Assembly (NCBI RefSeq): GCF_004136315.1
Contig: NZ_CP029562.1
Location: forward strand, 4,053,501 to 4,117,500
Length of the DNA: 64,000 bases
Source of the DNA: Mesorhizobium sp. Pch-S
GTDB taxonomy: Bacteria; Pseudomonadota; Alphaproteobacteria; Rhizobiales; Rhizobiaceae
Reading direction: 5' to 3'
Shown: positions 1 to 8,207 of the stretch, in pieces
How the letters are laid out: the number at the start of each line of letters is the position of its first letter
Numbering within the stretch: position 1 is the first letter of the stretch
Position numbers and translations under genes: made by a program
Notes under the pieces: generated by a model
What the model saw: only the letters and a program-made list of their open reading frames with translations
The model's database searches: none
What the model was told of the DNA's origin: nothing

Positions 1-1
1 G

Positions 2-457
2 TTGCACATCTCGGGTTCCGACCAGCATTGGGCGGCAATCTGCGCGGTGCTTGACCTGGATGAACTTGCGGCGGACGCGGCACTGGATCGCAATTCCGAA
101 CGCGTCGTCCAGCGCGAACGGGTGATGGCCGCTATGACGGCGGCAATTGCCGGGCGTGGACGCGACGAGCTTGCCGAAGCATTGCGCGCTGCCAATGTGC
201 CGGCAGGCGAGGTCAACAGTGTCGCCGAGATCCTTGCCGACCCTCATGTCGAGGCGCGCGGCATGGCCGCCGCCTTCGAACATCCGAAAGCCGGCCGGAT
301 CGGCGCGTTGCGGACTCCGGTCAGGCTGTCCGGTTACGACGAGATTTCGATCGGCGTACCGCCGGTTCTCGGCGCCGACACCGAGGTCGTGCTCGGCGAG
401 ATGCTCGGTTTGCAGGCCGAGGAAATAGACAGATTGCGTGGCGAAGGAGTGATCTGA
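2..457 (+). CDS. CaiB/BaiF-type (family III) CoA-transferase, C-terminal part
   Basis: This is the C-terminal ~150 residues of a family III CoA-transferase; the rest lies left of the window. The visible part has the family's closing pattern: a helical stretch with 'AANVPAGEVNSVAEILADPHVEARGM', then a segment on 'PVRLSG', and a C-terminal helix that normally ends 'LGLQAEEIDRLRGEGVI'. The catalytic Asp of the family would lie upstream and cannot be checked. Its stop overlaps the start of the next gene (TGATG), so it is translationally coupled to an enoyl-CoA hydratase, which points to acyl-CoA catabolism. The acyl substrate cannot be inferred. Confidence 0.85.
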   Translation: MHISGSDQHWAAICAVLDLDELAADAALDRNSERVVQRERVMAAMTAAIAGRGRDELAEALRAANVPAGEVNSVAEILADPHVEARGMAAAFEHPKAGRIGALRTPVRLSGYDEISIGVPPVLGADTEVVLGEMLGLQAEEIDRLRGEGVI

Positions 458-1227
458 TGTCGGGACCGGTCAAGGTCAAGCGCGAGGGAGCGGTCGCCCG
501 CGTCGTTCTTTCACGATCCGAGGCGCGAAACGCACTCAACCTGCCGATGTGCCATGGGCTGACCGAAGCTTTCAGGGCGATTGATCGCGATCACGATATC
601 CGTGTCGTGATCGTCGAGGGGGAGGGGCCGGTGTTCTGCGCCGGCGCCGATCTCAAGGAGCGCAAGGGGCGCGACGCGGCCTGGATCCGCCAGCGCCGGC
701 TCGCCTCCTTCGAAGCCTATTCGATGATCGAGCGCTGCGCGCGACCGGTGATCGCGCTCGTCCAGGGGCCAACCGTCGGTTCGGGCGGCGAAATCGCCAT
801 GAGCTGCGATTTCATTGTTGCGGCGAGCGATGCGAGCTTCCGTTTTCCGGAAGCGCATTGGGGCACGGTCGGGGCCACGCAGCGGCTGCAACGCGTTGTC
901 GGTGTGTCACGGGCCAAGGAACTGCTCTACACCGGCCGCGAGATGCCGGCTGCGGAAGCCTATGCGCTCGGCATGGTGGCACGGCTGACTGAGCCATCGA
1001 AGCTTTCGGAAGAAGGCATGACGATCGCGCTCAAGATCGCCGAGGCGCCACCGCTCTCGATCGCGCTGACAAAGCAGTCCGTCGACCTTGGCTCGCGGAC
1101 GGACCTGGATTCAGGCATCCGCATCGAACTCGCCGCGATCGAACGCGTGCTTGCCGACAATGGCTGGAAGAACGGCGTCGACCGTTTCCTGCAGAATGTC
1201 GGCAACGGCACCGCCGACGCCAGTTGA
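457..1227 (+). CDS. Enoyl-CoA hydratase/isomerase family protein
   Basis: A crotonase-fold enzyme of 256 residues, the usual length. It would hydrate a 2-enoyl-CoA or do a related acyl-CoA reaction in the cytoplasm. The first oxyanion-hole segment 'CAGADLKE' is near residue 66, the second 'VGSGGEIAMSCD' near 107, and 'FPEAHWGTVGATQRL' near 130. Both glutamates used by true hydratases (the E in GGEI and in FPEA) are present, so hydratase chemistry is possible. The start overlaps the stop of the CoA-transferase, which makes a two-gene operon: CoA activation followed by hydration. The substrate is unknown. Confidence 0.9.
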   Translation: MSGPVKVKREGAVARVVLSRSEARNALNLPMCHGLTEAFRAIDRDHDIRVVIVEGEGPVFCAGADLKERKGRDAAWIRQRRLASFEAYSMIERCARPVIALVQGPTVGSGGEIAMSCDFIVAASDASFRFPEAHWGTVGATQRLQRVVGVSRAKELLYTGREMPAAEAYALGMVARLTEPSKLSEEGMTIALKIAEAPPLSIALTKQSVDLGSRTDLDSGIRIELAAIERVLADNGWKNGVDRFLQNVGNGTADAS

Positions 1228-1303
1228 ACCGTCCTTTGTTGCCACATGATCTTCGTTTGAAAAGTCCGCAACTTTTTGAGGATCGTGCTTTCAGGAGACC
1301 GCT

Positions 1304-2683
1304 ATGACCCAGCTCGCCAATTCCGCCGCCGCCCGCGACATCCGCTATCAAATCCACTCGCAGACCAATATCCGCCAGCATGAGAAGGATGGTCCGCTGA
1401 TCATCACGCGCGGCGAGGGCGCCTATATCTATGACGACAGCGGCAACCGTTATCTGGACGCCATGTCGGGCCTGTGGTGCGTGGCGCTGGGTTATTCCGA
1501 TACCTCGATCAAGGAGGCGGTGAAGGCGCAGATCGACGAACTGCCTTACTTTCATCTGTTCGCGCACCGCTCCAACAACCCTTCGATCGATCTCGCCGAG
1601 AAACTGATCCAGAATTCACCCGGCATGTCCCGTGTCGTCTTCCAATGTTCGGGTTCGGAAGCAAACGACACCGCCGTCAAGCTGATCTGGTACTACTGGA
1701 ACGCGCTTGGCCGGCCCGAGAAGAAGAAGATCATCGCCCGCAAGCGCGCCTATCATGGCACCGGCATCGCTTCCGGCAGTCTCACCTTCCTGCCGAACAT
1801 CCATCGCGAGTTCGATCTGCCGATCGACCGCTTCCTGCATGTGACATGCCCGCATTTTTACCGCGAAGGCCGGCCAGGCGAGAGCGAGGCCGATTTCGTC
1901 AAGCGACTGGCCGATGAACTTGAGCAGCTCATCCTTGCGGAAGGTCCGGAAACCGTCGGTGGCTTCTTTGCCGAGCCGGTGATGGGCACCGGTGGCGTCG
2001 TGATGCCGCCAGACGGCTATTTCGAAGCCATTCAGGCGGTGCTCGACAAATATGAGGTGCTGACGGTTTCCGATGAGGTCATCTGCGGTTTCGGACGCAC
2101 GGGCACCTATTGGGGCGCGGAAGCGGTCGGCTACAAGCCGGATATGATCACCTGCGCTAAGGCGCTGTCGTCTGCCTATCTGCCGATCTCGGCTGTCATC
2201 GTGTCGGAGAAGATCGTCGATGCGATGCGCGAGCAGTCCGACAAGGTCGGCGTCTTCGGTCACGGCTACACCTATGGCGGTCATCCGGTGTGCGCGGCGG
2301 CCGCTCTTGCGTCGCTCAACCGTTATGAAGAACTCGATACGACCCGCAACGCACGCGAGACCGGAGCCTATTTCCAGAAGCGGCTTGCCGAATTGAAGGA
2401 TCATCCGATCGTCGGCGAGGTGCGTGGCATCGGGCTGATGGCCGGTGTCGAGCTCGTCAGCGATAAAAAGACCAAGGCGCCGTTCGACGCGTCGGTCGGG
2501 GCGGCGGCGGCCTGTTCGCGCTTCGCACTCGAGCGTGGCCTCGTCACCCGCAATCTCGGCGAGACGATGTCGTTCTCGCCGCCCCTGATCGTGACGACGA
2601 AGGAAATCGACTTCATCGTCGACACGTTCCGGGAAGCGCTCGACCAGACGCTGGCATGGGCCAACGCCAAGGCCGCAGCCTGA
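1304..2683 (+). CDS. Class III (omega) aminotransferase, PLP-dependent
   Basis: A 459-residue fold-type I aminotransferase of the beta-alanine/omega-amino acid:pyruvate group. The N-terminal 'MSGLWCVALGY' segment and 'FQCSGSEANDTAVK' (phosphate-binding loop) are typical. The PLP-binding Asp is in 'TVSDEVICGFGRTG' and the Schiff-base Lys in 'CAKALSSAYLP'. The start has an AGGAGA ribosome site 5 bases upstream. It sits 76 bases after the enoyl-CoA hydratase and 17 bases before an amidohydrolase, so it probably shares a transcript with both. It would move the amino group of an omega-amino acid or a diamine-derived compound to a keto acid. The exact substrate is not visible. Confidence 0.9.
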   Translation: MTQLANSAAARDIRYQIHSQTNIRQHEKDGPLIITRGEGAYIYDDSGNRYLDAMSGLWCVALGYSDTSIKEAVKAQIDELPYFHLFAHRSNNPSIDLAEKLIQNSPGMSRVVFQCSGSEANDTAVKLIWYYWNALGRPEKKKIIARKRAYHGTGIASGSLTFLPNIHREFDLPIDRFLHVTCPHFYREGRPGESEADFVKRLADELEQLILAEGPETVGGFFAEPVMGTGGVVMPPDGYFEAIQAVLDKYEVLTVSDEVICGFGRTGTYWGAEAVGYKPDMITCAKALSSAYLPISAVIVSEKIVDAMREQSDKVGVFGHGYTYGGHPVCAAAALASLNRYEELDTTRNARETGAYFQKRLAELKDHPIVGEVRGIGLMAGVELVSDKKTKAPFDASVGAAAACSRFALERGLVTRNLGETMSFSPPLIVTTKEIDFIVDTFREALDQTLAWANAKAAA

Positions 2684-2700
2684 TCGATCGGCCAGAGCAC

Positions 2701-4332
2701 ATGAACGTCACCACGCTTTTCATCAATGGCGCGATCCGGACGATGGATCGGGCGCGCCCGACAGCCGAGGCGATCGCTGCCGATGCCTCGGGTCGCATTC
2801 TTGCCCTCGGCACGACAGCCGAGCTTCGGGACCTCGCCGGCCCCGATACCACGGTCGTCGATCTCGGCGGACGTTTCGTCATGCCCGGTATCGTCGACTT
2901 CCACATGCATGTCATTTCCGGCATGACGACACGATTGCGCTCCTTCGCCATCGACGCCGGTGACGACTTCGAGGCCGTGCTGATGCGGGTACGCAAGGCA
3001 GCCGAAGGCAAACCGGAAGGTGCCTGGCTCACCGGCAGCGCTTACGGGGCGACGGCACTGGCCGATATCGAGAAGCTCGGCATCGAGGCAAAGCGGCTGC
3101 TCGACGAGGCGAGCGGCGGCCGCCCCGTGCTCCTTACCCATGGCAGCCTGCACGGCGCCTTCGCGAACGGTGCGGCGCTTGCCGCTGCGGGCATTGACGC
3201 CTCCACAGCTGACCCCGCCGGCGGCCGTATCGTGCGCGTTGACGGCGAGGTGACCGGCCTTCTCGAGGAAAGCGCGATGTGGATCGTCGATGGCGCCGTC
3301 CCGGCGCTCGGCGACGGCGAGATCGTCGATGTGGCACGCGCCGCCGTCGGCTATTTCAATTCGGTTGGCGTCACCGGCTTTTCCGACGCGCAGTCGACGC
3401 CGGAAATGATCGCCGCTTTTCGTACCCTCGACAATGCCGGCGAGCTTTCGACCTGGGCTGGATTCCACCTGTCCGCCAGCCGCACCTGTTCGACCTGGTC
3501 CAAGGAAGCCGAGGAGTTTCTGAGCCGCCATGAAGCCGCCTGCGGCCCGCATATGGTGGCTGGCAACGCCAAGATCTTCCTCGACGGCGTGCCGTCGCTG
3601 AAGACTGCGGCAATGATCGCGGCCTATCCCGGCACGAACGAACATGGCGAAATGTATCTGTCGCCGGATGAGCTCTTCGCCGAGATCGCCGCGCATGACC
3701 GGCAAGGCATCGGCGTGAAGGTCCATGCGGTGGGCGATGCCGCCATCTGCCGTGTGCTCGACGCCGTCGAACGGGTCCGTGCCGAAAACGGTGACAATGG
3801 CCCATGGCACCACATCGCGCATGGCCAATACATTCCGCATGAGGATATCCCGCGCATGAAACGGCTGCGGGTCATCGCCGACCTCAATCCGCCGATGTGG
3901 TTCGTCAACCATGCCAGCCTTGCGCATGAACGTGTTGTCGGCAAGGAGCGCTACGCCACCGTCTGGCCGATCCGCACCATGCTGGAGGCCGGCGTGACGA
4001 TGGCGGTTGGGTCCGACTGGATGACAGTCTTCCCGGAACTGAGCCCATGGCAATCGCTGGCCGGGTTGCTCACCCGCGCGGATCCCTCGGGCCGGTTGCC
4101 GGGTGTGCATTCGCCGCACGAAGCCATCACACTCGACCAGGCACTGCCGCTGATGACGCGCAACGGCGCGCAAGGCATGGGCCTTGGCGACAAGACCGGT
4201 CAATTGGCACCAGGCTTCTCGGCGGACTTCATCGTGCTCGACCGCGATCTCCACGCCGTGGAGCCGCGCGCCATTGCCGATACAAAAGTCCTGAAGACCT
4301 TCTTCGAAGGCAGGGAAGTCTACACCGCTTGA
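2701..4332 (+). CDS. YtcJ-type metal-dependent amidohydrolase (amidohydrolase_3 family)
   Basis: A 543-residue metal-dependent hydrolase of the amidohydrolase superfamily, YtcJ-like branch. Metal ligands are readable in order: the HxH of 'GIVDFHMHV' near residue 64, the His of 'KVHAVGDAA' near 342, the His of 'HHIAHGQY' near 373 and the Asp of 'VGSDWMTVFP' near 440. The N- and C-terminal beta-sandwich pieces ('TLFINGAIRTMD', 'GFSADFIVLDRD') flank the barrel as expected. I chose the ATG at 2701 because the open frame upstream runs into the aminotransferase. It likely hydrolyses an amide or related C-N bond to feed the neighbouring aminotransferase. A strong terminator follows. Confidence 0.88.
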   Translation: MNVTTLFINGAIRTMDRARPTAEAIAADASGRILALGTTAELRDLAGPDTTVVDLGGRFVMPGIVDFHMHVISGMTTRLRSFAIDAGDDFEAVLMRVRKAAEGKPEGAWLTGSAYGATALADIEKLGIEAKRLLDEASGGRPVLLTHGSLHGAFANGAALAAAGIDASTADPAGGRIVRVDGEVTGLLEESAMWIVDGAVPALGDGEIVDVARAAVGYFNSVGVTGFSDAQSTPEMIAAFRTLDNAGELSTWAGFHLSASRTCSTWSKEAEEFLSRHEAACGPHMVAGNAKIFLDGVPSLKTAAMIAAYPGTNEHGEMYLSPDELFAEIAAHDRQGIGVKVHAVGDAAICRVLDAVERVRAENGDNGPWHHIAHGQYIPHEDIPRMKRLRVIADLNPPMWFVNHASLAHERVVGKERYATVWPIRTMLEAGVTMAVGSDWMTVFPELSPWQSLAGLLTRADPSGRLPGVHSPHEAITLDQALPLMTRNGAQGMGLGDKTGQLAPGFSADFIVLDRDLHAVEPRAIADTKVLKTFFEGREVYTA

Positions 4333-4368
4333 AATCTGGCCGGGCAGGCCTCGACAGCAACACCAAGC

Positions 4369-4401
4369 AAAACCCCGCCGGAGCCTATCCGGCGGGGTTT
4401 T
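4369..4401. terminator. Bidirectional intrinsic terminator
   Basis: A perfect 14-bp inverted repeat (AAAACCCCGCCGGA, loop GCCTA, TCCGGCGGGGTTTT) lies between two convergent genes. The A-tract and T-tract let it work on both strands, ending the amidohydrolase transcript and the minus-strand aminotransferase-fusion transcript. Confidence 0.93.
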
Positions 4402-4450
4402 CATTTGCGGTTCCGGCCCCAGGTGAGCCGGAACCGAACTTGCGTATCCT

Positions 4451-6823
4451 TCAGCCGACCCTGGCGAGCGCCTTGTCGAGTGCTTCGACGAGCATGTCGG
4501 CGTTCTCGCGCGAAAACACCATGGGCGGGCGGATCTTCAGGAGGTTCCTGCCGGCGCCGGTAAGACCGACCAGCACGCCGCGGGTAAGCAGATCTTCGAT
4601 CACGGCACGTGCCTTTGTCGGTGACGGCTTGTCCCCTTCGACAATTTCGACGCCGGCGAAAAGGCCGGTACCGCGCACGTCGCCGATCGCGGCGTGGCGA
4701 CCCATCAGGCCGGCGAGGTTTTCGCGCAGATGGGTGCCAATATGGAGCGCGTTCTCCTGCAGCTTTTCTTTCTCGATGACATCGAGCACGGCGAGGCCGG
4801 CGGCTGCGGCGACCTGGTTGCCACCGAAGGTGTTGAAGTAGCGCTGGCTCTGAAGGAAACCCTCGACCAGCGAGCGGCGCGCGACGACGACGCCCAACGG
4901 AATGCCGTTGCCCATCGGCTTGCCCATGGTGACGATGTCGGGAACGAGCCCGGCGTGCTGGAAGCCCCAGTAGTGGCTGCCGGTGCGGCCGAGTGCGGTC
5001 TGCACCTCGTCGGCAATGACAAGTCCGCCGGCGCGACGGATCTCCGCAATGGCCGGATCGAGATAGCCGGACGGCACCGAATAGAGACCGTCGGATGCGA
5101 AGACCGGGCAGACGAAGAAGGCGGCCGGATGATGCCCACGCTTCGCCAGTCCTGCAATGCTTTTTGTGTAGGTCGAGGCATAATCGCCGGAGGACAGTGC
5201 GTTGCCGTTGCCTCCGGCGGCACCCGCGAAGCGGGGCGCGGACACGGTGCCGATCCAGGGTTCGAGGCGGTCATGCGGCAGCGTTGCCGTGTCGAGCGCG
5301 CCGATGATGGTGGAATTGCCATGGAACGCGGCGTCGGTAACGAGGGCACCCGTGCCACCGGTATTCGCGGTCGCGATGCGCCAGGCGAGCTCATTGGCTT
5401 CGGTTCCCGAGCAGACGAACATCGCCGTGTCGAGATGGTCCGGCAGGGTGGCCGTCAGCCGCTCGGCATAGTCGACGATCAGCTCGCTCGGATAGCGGGT
5501 GTTGGAGTTGAAGACCCGCACCTGGTTCGCCACAGCGTCCGAGACCTGCGGGTGGCAGTGACCGACATGCGGCACGTTGTTGTAGGCGTCGAGATAACGC
5601 TTGCCATGCGTGTCGGTTACCCAGACGCCTTCACCTTTCACCGGCATGAAGGGCTGCTGGTAGAACTCCTTGTACATCGGCCCCATGGCTTTCCGGCGCC
5701 GCGCCATCAGATCCTCAAAGTGCTGGTCGGTCGAGGTCGAACGGGGGGCTGCTGCAAGCGCGGTCATGGCTTTCTCCAGATGTTCTGAGGCGTGTTCGGG
5801 ATTGATCGACAGCGCGCGCGAGAGCGCTTCCCATCCCATTTCGGATATATCGGCCCGATAAGGCGAAGGACCGTCCAATGTGGCGCTGCGCCAGGCCACG
5901 ATGATCTCGCGGGACAGCAGCCGCATCTTCACAAGGTCGAAGAGGACGGCGACTTCGGCGTGTTCAAGCGGCATCGCGGTGGCATAGGCGGACAGGAATT
6001 CGGAAGCGACACCGAGAACATCCGGCTCGCGGTAGAGCTGGTGAGCGATCGCTATCGCCGCCTCGTTGATGAGGCAGGTCTCCACCATGTCGCCGAAGTC
6101 GATGATGCCGGTGATCGCACCGGAACACGGGTCGCGCATGATGTTGTTCTGGTGGATGTCGTTGTGGACCACCTGCCTGCGCAGTCCGGTGAAGGCCGGC
6201 ACGACATGCGTCGTGAAATCCGTCATGACCTTCTCGGCGATCGCGCGACGCCTGGGGTCGGTGATGTGGTGGATGCGATCTTCGAGTGCCGCAGCGTGTC
6301 GCAGGTCCCAGATCATGTCCGTAGGGCCGCCGGAATGCCGGAAGCTGGAAAGTGCGCGATCCAGTCGGCCAGCCAGCCGGCCGGCGTCACGGCGGAAGCC
6401 GGGGGTGGCACGAAAGTCGAGTGCCGGCTCACCGGGCAGGTGCGTGACGAGCCGTGCCATGAAGACCGCGCTGTCGTGGTGCACGGGCACGATCGTCGCT
6501 CCTTCCAGCGAGGTGACCGTGCGCGGTACCGGCAGATCCTGATCGGCCATGGCGATGTGGTCCAGCGCGGCATTCTGGAAGGCGAGCGCCTGAGCCGGCT
6601 CGGCCGCATTGGCGATCTTCAGCACATAGTGGCGGCCATCCGCGGCCGTTACCTTGAGGTTCTGATCACGCTCGCCGGATAGAGGTTTGAAGGTGCCGGA
6701 CAGCCCGTAGACGTCGAGCAGTCGTGCAAGTTCGGTGGCGGCAAGACGAGGAACACGGGCGGTCAGGATGTTGCCTGCCTCCGTACTGGCTTCCGCAGAT
6801 TGTCGGGACCTGCTTTCCAGCAT
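4451..6823 (-). CDS. APH-type phosphotransferase fused to class III aminotransferase
   Basis: A two-domain protein of about 790 residues. The N-terminal ~330 residues are an aminoglycoside-phosphotransferase/choline-kinase-like fold: catalytic loop 'HNDIHQNN' near residue 219 and metal-binding 'IDFGD' near 241. The C-terminal ~440 residues are a class III aminotransferase with 'CSGTEANELAWR', the PLP Asp in 'VIADEVQTALGRTG' and the Schiff-base Lys in 'MGKPMGNGIPLG' near 635. A kinase fused to this aminotransferase branch is known from hydroxylysine kinase/phospho-lyase-like proteins, where an amino alcohol is phosphorylated and then eliminated; a peptidase domain found in some relatives is absent here. 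I chose the ATG at 6823 for its AGGAGC ribosome site; a longer frame begins at 6976 without one. Confidence 0.85.
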   Translation of the reverse strand: MLESRSRQSAEASTEAGNILTARVPRLAATELARLLDVYGLSGTFKPLSGERDQNLKVTAADGRHYVLKIANAAEPAQALAFQNAALDHIAMADQDLPVPRTVTSLEGATIVPVHHDSAVFMARLVTHLPGEPALDFRATPGFRRDAGRLAGRLDRALSSFRHSGGPTDMIWDLRHAAALEDRIHHITDPRRRAIAEKVMTDFTTHVVPAFTGLRRQVVHNDIHQNNIMRDPCSGAITGIIDFGDMVETCLINEAAIAIAHQLYREPDVLGVASEFLSAYATAMPLEHAEVAVLFDLVKMRLLSREIIVAWRSATLDGPSPYRADISEMGWEALSRALSINPEHASEHLEKAMTALAAAPRSTSTDQHFEDLMARRRKAMGPMYKEFYQQPFMPVKGEGVWVTDTHGKRYLDAYNNVPHVGHCHPQVSDAVANQVRVFNSNTRYPSELIVDYAERLTATLPDHLDTAMFVCSGTEANELAWRIATANTGGTGALVTDAAFHGNSTIIGALDTATLPHDRLEPWIGTVSAPRFAGAAGGNGNALSSGDYASTYTKSIAGLAKRGHHPAAFFVCPVFASDGLYSVPSGYLDPAIAEIRRAGGLVIADEVQTALGRTGSHYWGFQHAGLVPDIVTMGKPMGNGIPLGVVVARRSLVEGFLQSQRYFNTFGGNQVAAAAGLAVLDVIEKEKLQENALHIGTHLRENLAGLMGRHAAIGDVRGTGLFAGVEIVEGDKPSPTKARAVIEDLLTRGVLVGLTGAGRNLLKIRPPMVFSRENADMLVEALDKALARVG

Positions 6824-6959
6824 GTTCAAGCTCCTGATCTGGTGCGGAAGTCGTTCATAGTGCGGAGTCGTCGACGGCTTGTCGCAACGTTGGCGGATGC
6901 GTTGACATGACGGATCTGATTGTTTCTTTTCGCGACAAACGAACCGGCAGGGAGATGGT

Positions 6960-7289
6960 ATGAGCGAGAACCGCACCGTGCTCGTCAGCGGCTACGCCCA
7001 GGCCCCGCGTGGTACCGGCATGTCGGAAACCATGACCTGGATCGGCGTGGTACTGGAGATCGATTTGCGAACCCACGAGATCGTTGCGGCCGACGCGACC
7101 TTCGTGACGGACTTGGCGCGTGACTTCTTTCGCCGGACGGTGCTGGGCTATCGCCTGACCGACGGGCTCGAAGGGCTCACCGCACTGATTGAAAATCGTA
7201 TCCATACGCCGTCAAAGAACTCCCTGCAGACTGCGCTCCAGGCGGCCTTCCAGCGCTATGTCGAGGCCCGCCAGGCGGGCAAAGGCTGA
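6960..7289 (+). CDS. DUF3870-type small protein
   Basis: A 109-residue protein that I recognise as DUF3870-like. It starts with 'VLVSGYAQAPRGT', has a central segment about converting a functional group ('VLEIDLRTHEIVAADATFV') and ends 'SLQTALQAAFQRYVEA', where the family often carries a 'Y.G.ALI.AL...Y' motif. Function is unknown. The GGGAG ribosome site is 6 bases before the ATG. It is divergent from the kinase-aminotransferase fusion (136-base gap), and its last 78 bases overlap the end of the nitronate monooxygenase gene on the other strand. Confidence 0.75.
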   Translation: MSENRTVLVSGYAQAPRGTGMSETMTWIGVVLEIDLRTHEIVAADATFVTDLARDFFRRTVLGYRLTDGLEGLTALIENRIHTPSKNSLQTALQAAFQRYVEARQAGKG

Positions 7290-8207
7290 GCGGTATTCCG
7301 CGATCAGGCGCAGTGTCAGTTCCTCGGCACCGGGGAGATCATCGATCAGTCCTGCGCTCTGGCCGGCCTCGATCTTGCCGTTGCCAACATCGCCGTCGAG
7401 AGCCGCAAGCTTGAGCGAACTGGCGGCGAAGATCGCACGGCGTGTCTCGATGTCGGCGCCGGCGGTTTCTGCCTCGAGGAAGCGCACCGCGAAATCGTTG
7501 CAGACCATGCGGATCGGGCTCATGCCACGGCCGACCAGCGCCGTGTCGGCGATCCCGGCGGCGAGGACCTTCTGCTTGTAGGCCTCGTGCACGCTCGCCT
7601 CCTTGGTGGCGAGATAACGTGTTCCGAGCTGTACCGCGTCAGCACCGAGCGCGAGCATGGCGACGATGCCTGCGCCATCGGCAACGCCACCGCCGGCGAT
7701 CAGGATCGCTTCGGGTGCTGCCTTGGCGATGGCGCGAACCAGAACGAGCGTCGACACTTGATCGGGTGGTGGATGACCGCCGGCTTCGCCGCCGACGGCG
7801 ACAATTGCGTCGACACCGGTTTCGAGAGCTTTCAGCGCGTGAGTCTCCGAAGCGACGACGTGGATGCACTTGATACCGGCGGCCTGGAAGCGGCCGAGAT
7901 ACTTCTTTGGACCGCCCTGCGAGGCGATGAGGATGGGTGCCTGTTCCTCGATGACGATATCGAGGATTTCATCGGCCTGCGGCCGGTAAAGCGGCACATT
8001 GACCGCGAAGGGTTTGTCGGTCGATGCTTTCAGCGTTCGCAGCGCATTGCGGAAATCCTCGACGAACATCGGGCCAGCGGCAAGAACGCCGAGCCCGCCG
8101 GCATTGCAAACGGCGGCCGGCAGCACCGGGTTCGACGAGGCCCAGCTCATCCCGGCCTGGACGATCGGGTGAGCGATGCCGAAAGTCTTGGTGAAACGTG
8201 TGGTCAC
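7212..8207 (-). CDS. Nitronate monooxygenase / 2-nitropropane dioxygenase-like FMN enzyme
   Basis: A 331-residue TIM-barrel flavoprotein. The N-terminal 'FGIAHPIVQAGMSWASSNPVLPAAVCNAGGLGVLAAG' region and the FMN-phosphate segment 'ALGADAVQLGTRYLATKEA' near residue 195 place it in the nitronate monooxygenase/enoyl-reductase-like family. The loop 'VGGEAGGHPPP' near 138 holds the His that usually acts as base. It begins with GTG, overlapping the ligase stop as GTGA, behind a GGAGAG ribosome site, so it is coupled to the acyl-CoA ligase. Some relatives reduce enoyl-CoA rather than oxidise nitronates, which would fit that neighbour; the sequence does not decide. Confidence 0.85.
   Translation of the reverse strand: MTTRFTKTFGIAHPIVQAGMSWASSNPVLPAAVCNAGGLGVLAAGPMFVEDFRNALRTLKASTDKPFAVNVPLYRPQADEILDIVIEEQAPILIASQGGPKKYLGRFQAAGIKCIHVVASETHALKALETGVDAIVAVGGEAGGHPPPDQVSTLVLVRAIAKAAPEAILIAGGGVADGAGIVAMLALGADAVQLGTRYLATKEASVHEAYKQKVLAAGIADTALVGRGMSPIRMVCNDFAVRFLEAETAGADIETRRAIFAASSLKLAALDGDVGNGKIEAGQSAGLIDDLPGAEELTLRLIAEYRSAFARLAGLDIALEGRLERSLQGVL

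Noticed and set aside
2401..4404. A 667-codon open frame on the minus strand
   Set aside because: It is antisense to the amidohydrolase and shows no family motifs; high GC with third-position bias keeps antisense frames open.
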